DNA of 64,000 nt. Source: Acanthaster planci (Eukaryota; Echinodermata; Asteroidea; Valvatida; Acanthasteridae). Shown here piece after piece: positions 46,239-58,498 of the stretch. The position numbers were made by a program, and so were the translations under genes. Within the stretch, counting starts at the first letter, position 1. Every line of letters starts with the position of its first letter. The DNA lies in NCBI RefSeq assembly GCF_001949145.1, contig NW_019091405.1, positions 922,685 through 986,684 on the forward strand, written 5' to 3'. Below the pieces are notes generated by a model. It saw only the letters and a list, made by a program, of their open reading frames with translations. It did no database searches and had not been told where the DNA came from.

Positions 46239-49200
46239 GTAAGTTTTTCAAGCAATGCAGCAAAATATTAATGAACCTCCACGTGTTGCTCATAAACAAT
46301 TATTACGACCCGGGCGCGGCAGAAGAATTTGATACGTGAGTAAGGCACAGTGATGAAATAAATTTGATGGCCTATCAATGGTCACGTCAGTCTCGTCGCG
46401 GCAGTCTCATCAAGGAGCATTCGTAATCAATTAAAAATATTGCTGTCACGGCATGTCCAATAAACGTCTGGCCCATGGATGTGCTTGTAGGGAAGCTAGA
46501 ATAGATGCGCTATTTAACATCAAAACGACATCAAAGAACAATATTGTCATCATCAGAAATGTATTGTTTGACAACTGGTTTAATAACAATTCATCGACAG
46601 CAAACAGCCTCGGGTGTCTTCGATGGACTAAGTTGAATTGAAATGTCTATTTGTCCCTTCTGAATCTAATCAGCACTGATGTGTGTGTCTTCTGGCATTA
46701 TGTTATCAAGCCTATTGAAATAAGCTCTCGTTCCGCTCGGATAACTGCCTGCATATCCCCTCGACGCCAGCTTGTCCCTTCTCTTCTGTCAATGCTCAAA
46801 CAATCAGTAGCCAACCGACCAGAAAAATTATGCCATGGTTGGCTGGGAGCCGTGCAGTGGGACTAATAAGTTGTGTCAGTAGTTATTTCTCCGTAATATC
46901 TGTAGACATTCCAGGAGTCATACAAACACAGGGTATATGGTGATATTCCCAGTGAACATGTTGCTCATACCGTGAATTTTCTGTAACTTAAGCGAGTGAG
47001 GGCAGTTGTTTTGTACAACTCTACCACCCGTTTGAGGTATTATGTCAATAGTATCAAGTTTGAGGGTATTTCTAAGAGGTGCCGCGTTCTCGTCGAATTG
47101 AAGTCTGTAGTTTTTTTACAAGCACATTATGTATGACACAGCGCCAAGCCTGTTTTTGATGCCCATGATACCGGAAAGTTCGGCTGACTTTCATACCTCT
47201 ACTTGAAAGGATACGATTCTAGGATACAAATTAATTCGGCATCACACATCCAAATGTCATCTGTGCACATTATGGGTATGTATTTTGGCAAACGGTGAAA
47301 GATGTATTTCAAACATGTAACGTGGTCGCAACAGGGCAGCCTGCAGGATGAAAGGGGTCTTGCGTATAGATGATCAATTGATCTCTATCCGTCGCATATG
47401 CAAGACTTGCGTAAATAATAGAAAGTAATGCAATGAATGATTTACAAGTAGCCCTCTGAAGGGAAAACGATAATGAATGTGAATAAATGCACAATGTTTC
47501 AAGTGTTCCACCATGTTAAGTTTGCCTCAGAATGGTCACGAAAATAGAGCTGGCAGACAAATCATGAATCCACCGTCGCCTATAACCAGCCCGTAATCAC
47601 CCTTCCCAATCGACTCTCATCATTACCGAACCGTCTGGCCGCCGGCCGGGGAACGATTATAAAGGTCCCCGGATGCCAGTCACACCCGACAGGTCCCATA
47701 GCCGACACCCTTGGCCTGTGGTTTATTTAGATGGTTGTCTCTCATAACAAAACCGGTGGCTTTTTTACGCTAGATGGGTAGCTCATCACTTAAGCCTCTG
47801 TTAAAGAAAACACGATGGGGGCAAAGCGGCTGGCTCGATTGTGTGTGGTTATTTTCCTGGGGATTTAGAAGATCGAGTCTAGGGACGGGGCTGGAGTCCC
47901 TTAGAAGCTGCTTAGGAGGGGAAGGAACAATATCTAGACGAGAGTAATTATGTTGAATCAGAGCATAACATTTTTCACTGTTTAATTTTTTATTGTTATT
48001 TCTTTTTATCGTTAAAAGCGAGAGTTGGTCTCTCAGAAGACTTTCGTGAGAAACGTTCTGTACTACACTTCTCAGGGTTGTTGCTTTTATACATTTTAAA
48101 AAGTCGTAAACAGTGCGCGGGGGGAATCGACCGATGAACGGCTTGACGTTTCTCTGATTAGCATGCTGTGACCATCGTGAGGGCATGGTGTTATGAGAAA
48201 AATTGGTCGCACGCTTGCTGAATTATGACGACGAGGCTCAGTTTACAATGGTTTATAGATCCAGGAGTTTATCATGTCCTATGCAGTAATAAGTGCTTCA
48301 TTCTGTTACAGAAGAACGTTGTTTGGAAATATTGGACTTTCATAAGCTTTCAGATGAGATGTTTTTTATTCAAGAGCTAGAAGTCAAGTCAAAGGATTTG
48401 CTGTTACGTTTGTTTATAAGTTCATTCTATCGCTTGTTCATGCCAACGTCAACTGCACAGCGTGATACCAAGGAGGAGTGGATAATTGTTTCATAATTCC
48501 ATCCTCTTGGGGATTGCAGAGCCAGTTTTTGCATCCTGCATGAATGGAATAGCCAGAATTTGGTCAGGTGAATAAACAACGACCGTGTGATGATTGAATA
48601 AGGGTCAGTGGTACCGTCGTGGATGGATTCCACAATACTGTTTTAGCAGGCTTTCATTCTCTGCTGTCCTTTTCCAACCTCCGGCGAGCGAGCCGAAAGT
48701 AGACCGACCGACCTGAACCACCCAAACACGACCCATAAAAGCGGCTGGGCAACAGCAAGGACGACAATCGATGCCTTTGGGGCATGCCTTCGAGGCAGTG
48801 TGACGGGAACAAATGACAGTCGTCCCAGTTTTCATGCACTTTCTTGGGACACTGTCACTTGACACAGAAACAGATGCATCAGTGTCAGTCGCCCTCAAAG
48901 AATTGGCATTGGTGAACTTAAAGGCTAAAATTCGAAATATTGAAGCACTTCTGCACAGCACGATCGTTACACGAGCAACGAGCAGAGCATTTTCATCTTT
49001 TTGAAGAAATCCTTGAAAGTGAACAAATTTCAACAACGAATTGCCTCCAACTGCAGTTCTCGTGTGGTTTTCCACACACAGAAGTGTATAGGCCTACATA
49101 TAGTACAAAAGTATATTCTGACTTAATTTCAGTTGCTATTTGCAGGGTTGACTTGAACTCTTTCCACGTCTAATTGCTAACATGAAGTTCGGACTGTGCG

Positions 49201-50919
49201 TGTATCAGTTTGTAATTGTTTAATTTGGGTATTCTTTCCATTACAAAGCAATTTATAGCTTAACAAGCTAAGCTCATTCTGAAAACTAAAAATGTAAATA
49301 TTGACAAGCCTCGCTCGTAGAGGTTCTTGTACGAGTCGATTTCTCGAAAACTAACTCTTTATTTTTCTGATTAAAAAAAATGCTTTCTCCCAATTCACTT
49401 CGTATGCTTTTGATTTGAAGCTTCCTGGAGTCATTTCATTATAGCAATGTGCCAGCGCTTAATCTTGCAGTCGTGCATCACAGGCCCCACGTGATGGGTT
49501 GTACAAAAGCGCGGATTTCACGACCTTATCTGTTTGTACTGACTCTTTCGCTAAGTCACAACACACGCGCTCTCTGTTCCATAGCATCATAGCGACTATC
49601 CCTTTATTCTATGTCATGTAGACGGTACGGTGGAATAGAACTAACGATGCCGTACAAAAAGGTGACTAAAATGAGACAAACCATATAGAGAAGCCAAGCC
49701 CTTGGTATTTGTGACCGAAGTCCAATGTCCAATGATTGCATGTGCCTTGTGCTATTCCCCGTTTTGTGGCCAGATAGACATGCATTTTCGTCGACCGTCT
49801 GTACACTTGCATCAACCGCCGCGGGGTTGTTTAGAAATAATCAGCAGAAACGAAGATGAAACCACAATTTATGAAGATACATGAGCCGGCTGGAACGGCT
49901 CCGGCAGCTAAAGGGCGGTCCAGAATTGCATGATTCATGATCACACCCTAACGACGGCCGCGACTCACTTGTGGTTTATTTATCGAATGTCTTGATTTAT
50001 TTAGATAACCCTGATGTTTCAATTCGTACAAGCTGATGATGCGAATTGCAAATAAGAAAAAAAGAGCCTGAAGTTACCACCGACATTGTACTCCGGAGCC
50101 ATTCACACACAAGATGTTAGGAATCAGCAAACGGTCGCTCTATCATTCTTTCATCACGAAACTGTACAGTCACAATCACAGATGATTTAAACATTAAAGT
50201 TACCTGGACCAAGGATTCGCTCGGCTTGAAAGCCGCAAAATGCGCATATGTTCCAGGGTGGCGATGTGTTCCACAGGTTTGTAACACTAAGTCTAGTCAT
50301 GGAGGAAGGAATTCCATCCTCCATGGTCTTGTCTTCCACAGGCCCAACTCTGCTCTCAGGTAGGCCTATACCAACATCAATCTCATGGCACTGGTAAGCA
50401 AGGGAGCGTTGCATTTCTTGTTTGTACCAAGCTTTACGAAGCTGTGTAGTTACCGCTATATTTCAAAGATATCCGTAAACTGAAATTTCAGAGGAGACGC
50501 TAGAACCTTTCACAACTTCACTATGTGTGGGAGGTGTGTGTTTTACAATACATTTTCGTAGGCCCTCAATTTTCTTTAGGCCTCCAAAAATCTCGCAGCC
50601 CCTAGGCAAAGTGCCTACTATACCTACTAGATAATCCGGCCCACGTGCGTTTTAGATATGGATGATGTTGAAAGTGTACAAATATTGCGGAAACATTATT
50701 GGTGCATGAAAGATTTAGAAAATGGCAGTACCGCTAAGGATAATCGGCGATTCGACGGTGTAAAACGTTTTCACACCATAATTTGTTTGTGGTAAATCAA
50801 GTTTTGTTGCTCGTAAATGCGAGCAGGTGATCACTTCACACTTACAGAACGCTGTTATTTGTGATTGAGGCTGCAAAGGTAAGCGTGTCACTGTGACGGC
50901 AGAAACCAATGTATGTCCC
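46239..50919. other. Long region with two unidentified minus-strand ORFs
   Basis: 47770-48186 (-, 138 codons) and 48605-49075 (-, 156 codons, Cys-rich middle) are the longest. Neither has a recognised motif or convincing splice context. A plus-strand ORF crosses the second at 48813-49004. Confidence 0.3.
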
Positions 50920-51262
50920 ATGAGAACACCTAAACGTGTGCTCGGAAACGTGTGTAGAATCGCATATTTTCTTAGGGCACCTTTGGTCTTCGCAGTGTAC
51001 CTGAGCTTAGTGCCAGCACATCGAGGACACTTCTGGTTCGCGTATGTAGGGTGGCAAATTTCACGAATGTTGGCTATTTCCGAGGACACTCTTGGTCTTT
51101 GTAGCGTACCATAGTTGGAGCACTTCGAGGACACCTTTCTGGTTCGTGTGTGTATAGGATTGCATATTTCTCACATGTTGGCTATTTCCTGGAACATCTT
51201 TGGTCTTTGCAGCGTAGCTAATAGCGCTAGCACATCGAGAGCACCTCTCTGGTTCACGTGCT
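50920..51262. repeat. Minisatellite, about 109-bp unit, just over three copies
   Basis: Full units are 50989-51097 (109 bp) and 51098-51205 (108 bp); a partial unit precedes them and another (51206-51262) follows. Shared blocks are TTTGCAGCGTA, AGCACATCGAGGACAC, CTGGTTCGCGT and GTTGGCTATTTCC. The minus strand stays open through much of the array (51134-50715 and 51267-51061). Confidence 0.75.
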
Positions 51263-54240
51263 TCCATGTAACTTGAGTGTCAACAGCGTACAAAATAATT
51301 TTTCTAAGGTACCGGTGCCGTTTGTAATTTTAAAGTTGAGGGCGCACTTGTGCTCAGAGTCTAAACCGTACCTAAAATTCAGAAGTGTGTAAAACTTGTG
51401 TCTCATATGTACTTTGTCCGTATTACCGTGCTCGTCTGCGAGAGGGCATTGCTCTGTGCACCCAGACAAACGCAGTTGTGTCGACGGGACCATATTTCAG
51501 TGGGTCCGGTATTTCACACCACACCGCACCTTAAAAACGTTCCTTGAGTGAGTACATTTCGTTAAAACGTTTGGCATGCATACGTTGGTTACCTCTTGTC
51601 ATTCCCTGCGTGCTTCCACGGCAGCACATCACTTACATCCACTCTCACTGCAGATTGTAGCAATGCAAACCATACTCGGTCTCTTTTTGATCGACTTACC
51701 AGAGGTTGAACCTCTCCGGAAAGGCGTTCCAACTCCGACTCAGTACCGATCCGAAGGTTGCTCGAATGTCCCGATTGTCATTGTTGAGTCAATGAAAAAG
51801 AGATAACAGAGTCTTCATAACATTCGTACCCCCGTATATTTGTTCTTCTGCTAAAAGGTTAAAGAAATGCCACAACAAACTGTGATTTGGTGCAGTAGTT
51901 GATTCGCACTTCGTATATCAGATTTTTGAAATAAGGATTAATTTAACAGAAAGTACATTGAAAGAACTTCTTGATGCCAGGTTGCATTTCTGATAATAAA
52001 GTGTAACTTGAAAATTGAAAGCGCTTTTTATACCTCGTCGTTTTAATGACTTATGTGACTCATAAGAATAACACGTTGTATGTGGGACACATTATACATG
52101 AATATACGTTGTATTTCACACGTGCGATAAATAAATGATCAATTTATTGTTGGTCTTCAAGCGTCGTGTAGTTGAAATGTTGCGCTGCCCACATGCACAG
52201 ATGCATGGCCTATTGAATATTACACTGACAGGAAATAGTTAACCAAAAAGGAATCCAACTCGCCTGAAATCTTAAATTTAAATTTAATACATGTTTTGTT
52301 TGGTAATGATCCACAGTAAAGTGACAAAACTCTTAAGTCATCTCTACTGTTAGGAAAATTAATTTTTAAATGGGCTGTTTGCCAGCTGCAAATGTTTCAT
52401 CCCTTTTCCCGAACCTCTTATCTTTTTCAACATCTTGAATCTCTTTTTTTTTTACATTCTGAATCTCCGCAACATGATTTACCTTTCATCGTGCAAGATG
52501 GCTTTAAATAAACACACTAATGTTGATAATCCGGCAACATTTGAACTGCTAAAAAGGTCATCGTCAAGCGGAAGCGACCGCCTACACAATCGCTGTCGTC
52601 AACACGCGGGAATGGACGGGGGAGCAAAATATAAGCCCACATAATGCGCGCGACATGACGTGTCCATGGCAACACATTTACCGTCGACGTCAAATCTAAA
52701 GTGTAACTGAAATACCGGCAGTAATAAATACTGACAAATATTTTCAAGCTCCCTCAAGATTGTTTAGGACATGGAGGTACTAGATGGTCTGTGAGTACAG
52801 GATTATGCCTTTGACCGTATTAAGCATTCGTTGTACATGCTCTGATTTTAATTACGAAGTGATCAAAATTTTATTTAAAGAAGTGTTTATCTATTTTGAA
52901 GGTGCAAAATGCACATCGGCGGGGTCACCTTTCTTGGTAAAAGTTAACACAAGCCTCACTAAGTGACTGTTTTCTGAGACCATCTCTAGCTGTCTGTTTT
53001 TGAACATGCTCAACTCGGGTAGGTCTATTCTCGAAACATTTCTCTTCCGAAAGATAATTATGACCAAGACAACACTGTTTAGTTAGCTAGCTATAGCGGG
53101 AAGGAGCTATTTTCCTTTTGAAAGAAAGATGGAGAGACCAGATATAACGTCCGAAAGCTCTTTGCCTTAGAAAAAGTCGGGATTAATACCAAAGACCTTT
53201 GAAACTGTTTTACCTGATATACTTTGAAGTCTAACATTCTTTTGCATTTGGTTTTGGAGATGAAGTAGCGCGAATGGAGTTCAAATTGTGCTAGGGCGAT
53301 ATATTTTCTGTGGTAATACCCAACCAAGCAGTACTTTCCCAAATTTTCTGTTCGAGAGTAAGGATTAAGAGACGTTAAGCAAAATTTCAGAAAGAAGCAA
53401 ACAAGGAAACGGTACACAAACAAGCAAACAGGCAGATACGATTTCATTATCGATGAGATGAGCTTCGGAAAAAAAAATTGCTGTCTCTAGGTGTTGCTGG
53501 CCATACTAAGTCCATACCTCCAGGGTACAAAGCAAAAATAACCCACGCGCAATGTACAGTGAGGAATCCTCGGGCACAGAAGATTTTTTTCTTTTCTTTT
53601 CTTTTCTTTTCCTCTTTTTGTCCCTTGGTACAAGCTGTAATTTGTCTCCCTGAATCTGAACCCACGGCCTCCGCTTTGCTTCGCATTATGCAGGAATCCG
53701 CCGCGGGCCCCTGCCAATCCTGGCTAAAAAAAATCAGGGCAACACATTGCGCGGAAGAAACCAACGCGCTTTGAATTCCCACGCAGGTTCAGGGGCGTCG
53801 AGGATGATTTTTTTTCCACCTCGATTTATTTCCTTTCGTGACAGGTGAGCTGTATTTTCGAGTATTTTTATTCGTCTGTGCACTCGCCTGTGCCTACCTG
53901 AATGATGGTATTTTTGAAAACTACCGTCGAATGTCTGGAACACGTACGGATTATTCTACACACCAGTCAATAATAAATTGATGTTCTGCGAATGAACCAA
54001 TCATTTTAATGCCCCAAAACGATATTGGAAACTTTAATCAGGCCTTTGCACTAATTTCAAAAATTGAAATATTGGTATGAAACGAAGCCAGGGGAACTGC
54101 ATCTCTGGTGAAACTTTTTTGTTGAAGCAACCTGTACAAAATGTTTGTTTCCGAAAGTGCTGGAACCCAATGAGAATGTTCCATGGTAATCAACAGAGGT
54201 CGCCCTCCCATGTGTAAGAACAGAGCTGTTTATATAGAGA
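51263..54240. other. Intergenic, no recognised gene
   Basis: A (TTTTC)n tract lies at 53590-53612. The ORFs 53447-53782 (-) and 53478-53774 (+) overlap on opposite strands in a GC-rich patch, neither recognised. 53091-53447 (-, 118 codons) is also unrecognised. Confidence 0.35.
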
Positions 54241-54601
54241 GCTGTGTACAGCATTTAAAGAGAGAGCAGTGCCAACTTCAGACTTTGGAACCAAAATGGC
54301 TGTTCATTATGCAGAATGCAGCTATTGTGTACTGTCCTTATGCAGTGACGCATAAGCCACTATTTTGGTTCCAATAATTTAAACACTCTTGTCGCAAACC
54401 CCTCCATAAACAGCTTTGACTGTACCTGCCCATAACTGTTTACATACAGAGTTGCGACATAAATGCCATCATTGTTTGAAACAAACTGGCAGGTGTATGC
54501 ACCAGTGCACACGGACAGTTGGTGTACAATAGCCGCACGCTGTACGATGTGCAGCCATTTTGTTTCCAAACTCTGAAGCTGGTGCACTCTCTGTATACAG
54601 C
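54241..54601. repeat. Imperfect inverted repeat, arms of about 115 bp
   Basis: 54241-54357 and the reverse complement of 54488-54601 align at roughly 75%. Both contain a CTTCAGANTTTGGAAMCAAAATGGCTG block and a CTATTGT block. In each arm the strand read outward-in encodes QLQ(T/S)LE(P/T)KWL, so the arms may come from a duplicated coding segment. A further TTGGAACCAAAAT copy sits inside at 54362-54374 in the opposite sense. Confidence 0.6.
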
Positions 54602-57600
54602 TCCAGTAAAGTTGGGTCGCGACTTAATATTAAGGAGCATACTTTTCTTTTTGATACTATTCACAGTTGTTTCCAAATTGCCTTGATACTAATGGAAAGA
54701 AAAGTAGCTACAGTCAATGTCTACTTTTGGATATTCTAAACGAAATCCACGGGATTTTATTCAACAGATATTTTATGCAGCTCCGGTTCCTATACCAATG
54801 AAAGCCAAAAAACTCCCTGCCCGTTGCATAAAACGAAGTCAGACCATTTTGTTTTATTTTGCAAATTAAATTAGTAGTTACCAAGCCTTTGTGGGTGAAA
54901 AGACATCACATGAAATTAAGCAGACAGCCCAAAGTCCGCCTCCAATAAACTGCGATTACACCGCTCATGTTTGCGTGCCGTGATGTTTGGACGATAATGT
55001 ATGCTAAGAGGCGTTCGATGGGAGCTGTAATGGGGGATTTCTGATGGTAATGTGTTTTCAAGTGCATGGGTAAAGTGGCCCGCTGCCAGTGGTCTCATTT
55101 CCCCTACAGCAGCTGTTTTCCTGGAGTCCTGGTCATTTATTTTCCCACCAACTAGCTACGGCATGTGGTCTGCAGCGTGGTGCACAAAATCCACGGCGTC
55201 GATGGACGAGTGCCGTGTACGGCCAATCTGTATTGCCCCCTCTTGCATGCGGAATACCAGGGAATGACAGCCGTTTACTCTGCACTCTGAACTAAACGGC
55301 ATGTGAACAAAACGAAAAGATCCTAGCACACACTCAAAGAGGAAATTCCGATTATCGTTACCCTATTCGCTACTGGGCCATCCTGAATCGAAAGCGAGGC
55401 GACCGCTGCATGCAAGCGCGTTGTTTCCTCGAAATGTATATGAAGATTGACTGGAACTAAGATAGTGTAGTAAAAGCACATACAATGTGGCGGTTAAGAT
55501 TGCCGTGTTGTTATGGAATGTTCTAAATTATGGTCATAGAGTCATTAAATGAAACGTTGTGGCCCAAATGAAGACACTTTTTGAAAACGAGACCAGCCTT
55601 GTACTAATCACAGAACAGTCGGGCAGTTTCCGAAGGAGTATGTATTTAAATGGAATCAGGCAGAACGATATGAAATGGCTGTCCTGGAAATAAAGCTTGG
55701 AAGGAATCCTATTGTTGGAATGCAGAATGTCTGTTTAGTCTTTAAACATCACTGTAAGTTCCCTCTCTGAATGGCCTATAAAGACAACGTCATCATTTTA
55801 TCTCCCTGCTGAAGAGTCACTTGCCATTGGGATGTACGGTTACACGCGTTTCATTCCTGGAAATCAACCCTCTGTAATTACCTCGAAGTATCGACATCCT
55901 AATCACTTATCAGGGGGTCTACCCGCATATCCTGTGGTAGAATTACTGTCGACAACCTGAATTGAAATATTTCCAGTCAGTTAGGCCGTGCTCAAACCAT
56001 GGCTGCCGCCAGAATTTACAACAGAGGTCTGTGGAAAACAGGCTGCGGCCGCTTTGGCACATGGCGTCCCCAGCCAGCTGTGTGGTGATTGCCGGTTGAG
56101 GCGAACCGTGATGGCTGTATTCATAAACAGATGAGAAAAACAGACTCCCCCAGACCCAGCAAACACCGCATATTTTTGCCGTTAGTGTAGCTCAGAATTT
56201 ACGTATAAGGCCTGCCTAGTCATAAACTCTAATGTTAGAGAATACATGCATGGAACGCCAGAGGTTCTCTGTAGCCGTGGCTCTTCATAGCTCACTCGCA
56301 TAAAAATTAATGTGAAACCTGAAAGCTACTTTTGCCGAACTGATGTCATTTTGAAGGCTGCGTATAAAAAATGTTGATATGCGTTGCACCGTGCACAAAT
56401 TGCACATTGTATACATGAACGATATATAACAACATATTGTTGCCGTGGTACGCCAACCGAAAGGTTAAGCTATGACTTTTGCACTGGCTAGCTCGCCGTG
56501 AACTAATGCGGGGAATCCGCTGATACATCTGTTGGAGATGAAATGGTAATCCACTTGAATTCCCACTTCCTTGAAGGAATCCACGGTACTCGATACTGCA
56601 GGTACGACAACATACTAAGACGTGCGAGCGCGCATGGCACGTGACAGTTGTTTCTAACACTACTCTGCTATTTGCCAGGGCCTGCTGCCATATTTTGATG
56701 GAAGCTTCGGTCGATCCAGAGAGCACGGTTCATGTGATTTGTGCTGAACTTGTTCAGATTCTTGAAACCCAAAGTGCCTCGTCGTGTTGGTAAAATAGTA
56801 ATAAACCCATTCTGCTAAACGAATGTCACGTTGCATATGTCAGCGCCTGAAGCGCATGATAACGTTCATTCGATTTTCAAATACATTTTTTGCTTGATAT
56901 ATAGGCATTTACCATGCCACGGTTCATGTATCCACTGTACAGGCTCTCATATTTGAGAGAGAGAGAGCAAAACTGCTCAGAAAAGAGAGTTGTGATCATT
57001 ATCAAACTGAGCCCAATTCCCCTTTACCGAATACCCAATTAGGCCTACATACACGTATTTTGTTGCATCCCGTTGCTTCGTATCTGTGAAGATCGACCTG
57101 GTTACACGAAACGCCTGTCCTCAACTTCAGGATAAAAAATGGGCTATGGTTTGATTGCTTTTCCGTTTATAGTGAATAAAGAAGGCATGTTGACCCACAA
57201 AATGATAGAGGTTGTATAGAGCTAGATGTCATTCTTGAACCCGAGCAACCATACTGTATGAAATCACGAAATATCCCGCATATCGTCCTCTGCAGATACC
57301 TCGTAGTAATGTGCAAACACACTTGCTTTCATTTCTCCTCTGCTTTCTTCGATGGACTGGAATTCGATCCACACCCACCTCACCGCATAAGGCCGCGGTT
57401 TGGGCGGGAAAGGGAACTATCGGCGTCGGCGGTAAAAGCCTCGAGAGCTCGCAGCCTGCATAACTTAATTTCGCCACGTGCAGATACATAATAATCTTAC
57501 TGTTATTCAGGGCTCTTGAAGTACGCTCTGAGACTGATTCGCACCGCCTTGAGAAAAAATGTCAATGCAGTCTCCTGCTTGAAGAAGATCCTGGCGATCG

Positions 57601-58256
57601 AAATGACCATTTGCTCTGAAGTTCTTTAACCCCGAAGGTGAATTGTGTTTCCATGGATGTTCTGACTGACCATCTTCACGACCAAATGAGTTTCTATTTA
57701 TAATTACGGATGTAAAGTGTTCTTACGTGCTGTAAAGTGTTCTTTTAGCCACAGATCGTTTGCAATGACGTCATATATTTCACACGATTATTTCCTCTTC
57801 TACCCGTCAGGCATCCTCAATTAAAAGCCACACCTTTTGAAGTAGGGTATTACCAAAATTCGAAATTGCCCAGCCGCATGTGGTTAGACACCACATTGAG
57901 CCTTGGGACGTCGTCCACGGTGCAGATTTTGTGCATCTTATGTATTCATGCTCGCTTGCATGTAGTAACCTCGCCCCCAAATGGTGTATATAAGTTGTTG
58001 CACCGTTTGTTCTAAGAAAGTATTATTTAATTCGTCTAGCACGCCTATAGATTCAAAAATCTCCTTAAGATCCGCATTTTTGTTCCAAGCCATCATAACA
58101 TTTGGGGGAATACCAAAGGCCCCTCTGGTGAAAAACTGGGGGGCCCCATCCCCATGTCCACGCCCACGATTGAGCTCAATCATGGTGACACGGGGCGACC
58201 TGTCGTCGGTTTAACAGCCCTGTAGAATGGTTCTCCTCTCCCATTTTTTTTCACAG
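54602..58256. other. Region upstream of the bestrophin exon
   Basis: It probably contains intron sequence of the bestrophin gene. Its first coding exon, expected to read MTVxY-like, was not found. A minus-strand ORF at 57938-58183 (81 codons, starting MIELNRGRGHGDG) has a protein-like composition but no known match. 56346-56726 (-, 126 codons) is unrecognised. A short GA run lies at 56957-56967. Confidence 0.3.
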
Positions 58257-58498
58257 TTCAAAATCCACGGCTTTGCCCGCCTGCTGTTCCGCTGGAAGGC
58301 CAGTGTGTACAAGCTTCTGTGGCGAGAGATGCTCGTGTTCCTCCTCTTCTACGGCTTGGTCAGCATCCTCTATCGCTCTGCGCTCCGTGGCATCACCAAG
58401 AGTAACTTCGAGCAATTGGCTTTCTATGCTTACGATTATACCAAAGTGTTCCCTATAAGCTTCGTTCTGGGGTTCTACGTGACAGTGGTGTTTGACAG
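58257..58498 (+). CDS. Bestrophin (Ca2+-activated anion channel), one internal exon
   Basis: The acceptor TTTTTTTTCACAG ends at 58256; the exon encodes 80 codons in frame 0 and ends in phase 2 at a GT donor (58499). It aligns with human BEST1 from about residue 12 to Arg92: RLLFRWKASVYKLLWREM, a first membrane helix, then FPISFVLGFYVTVVF and a split Arg codon expected to be followed by Trp-Trp. P77, F80, G83 and F84 (human numbering) are kept; F80 and F84 line the hydrophobic neck of the pore. The third neck residue, Ile76, is Phe here. Bestrophins form pentameric chloride/bicarbonate channels in plasma or organelle membranes. The upstream start exon and all downstream exons were not found, so the rest of the gene lies far off or outside the window. 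Confidence 0.88.

Noticed and set aside
53447-53782. 111-codon minus-strand ORF
   Set aside because: It crosses a TTTTC tract that encodes a Lys/Glu run, typical of chance ORFs over simple repeats.
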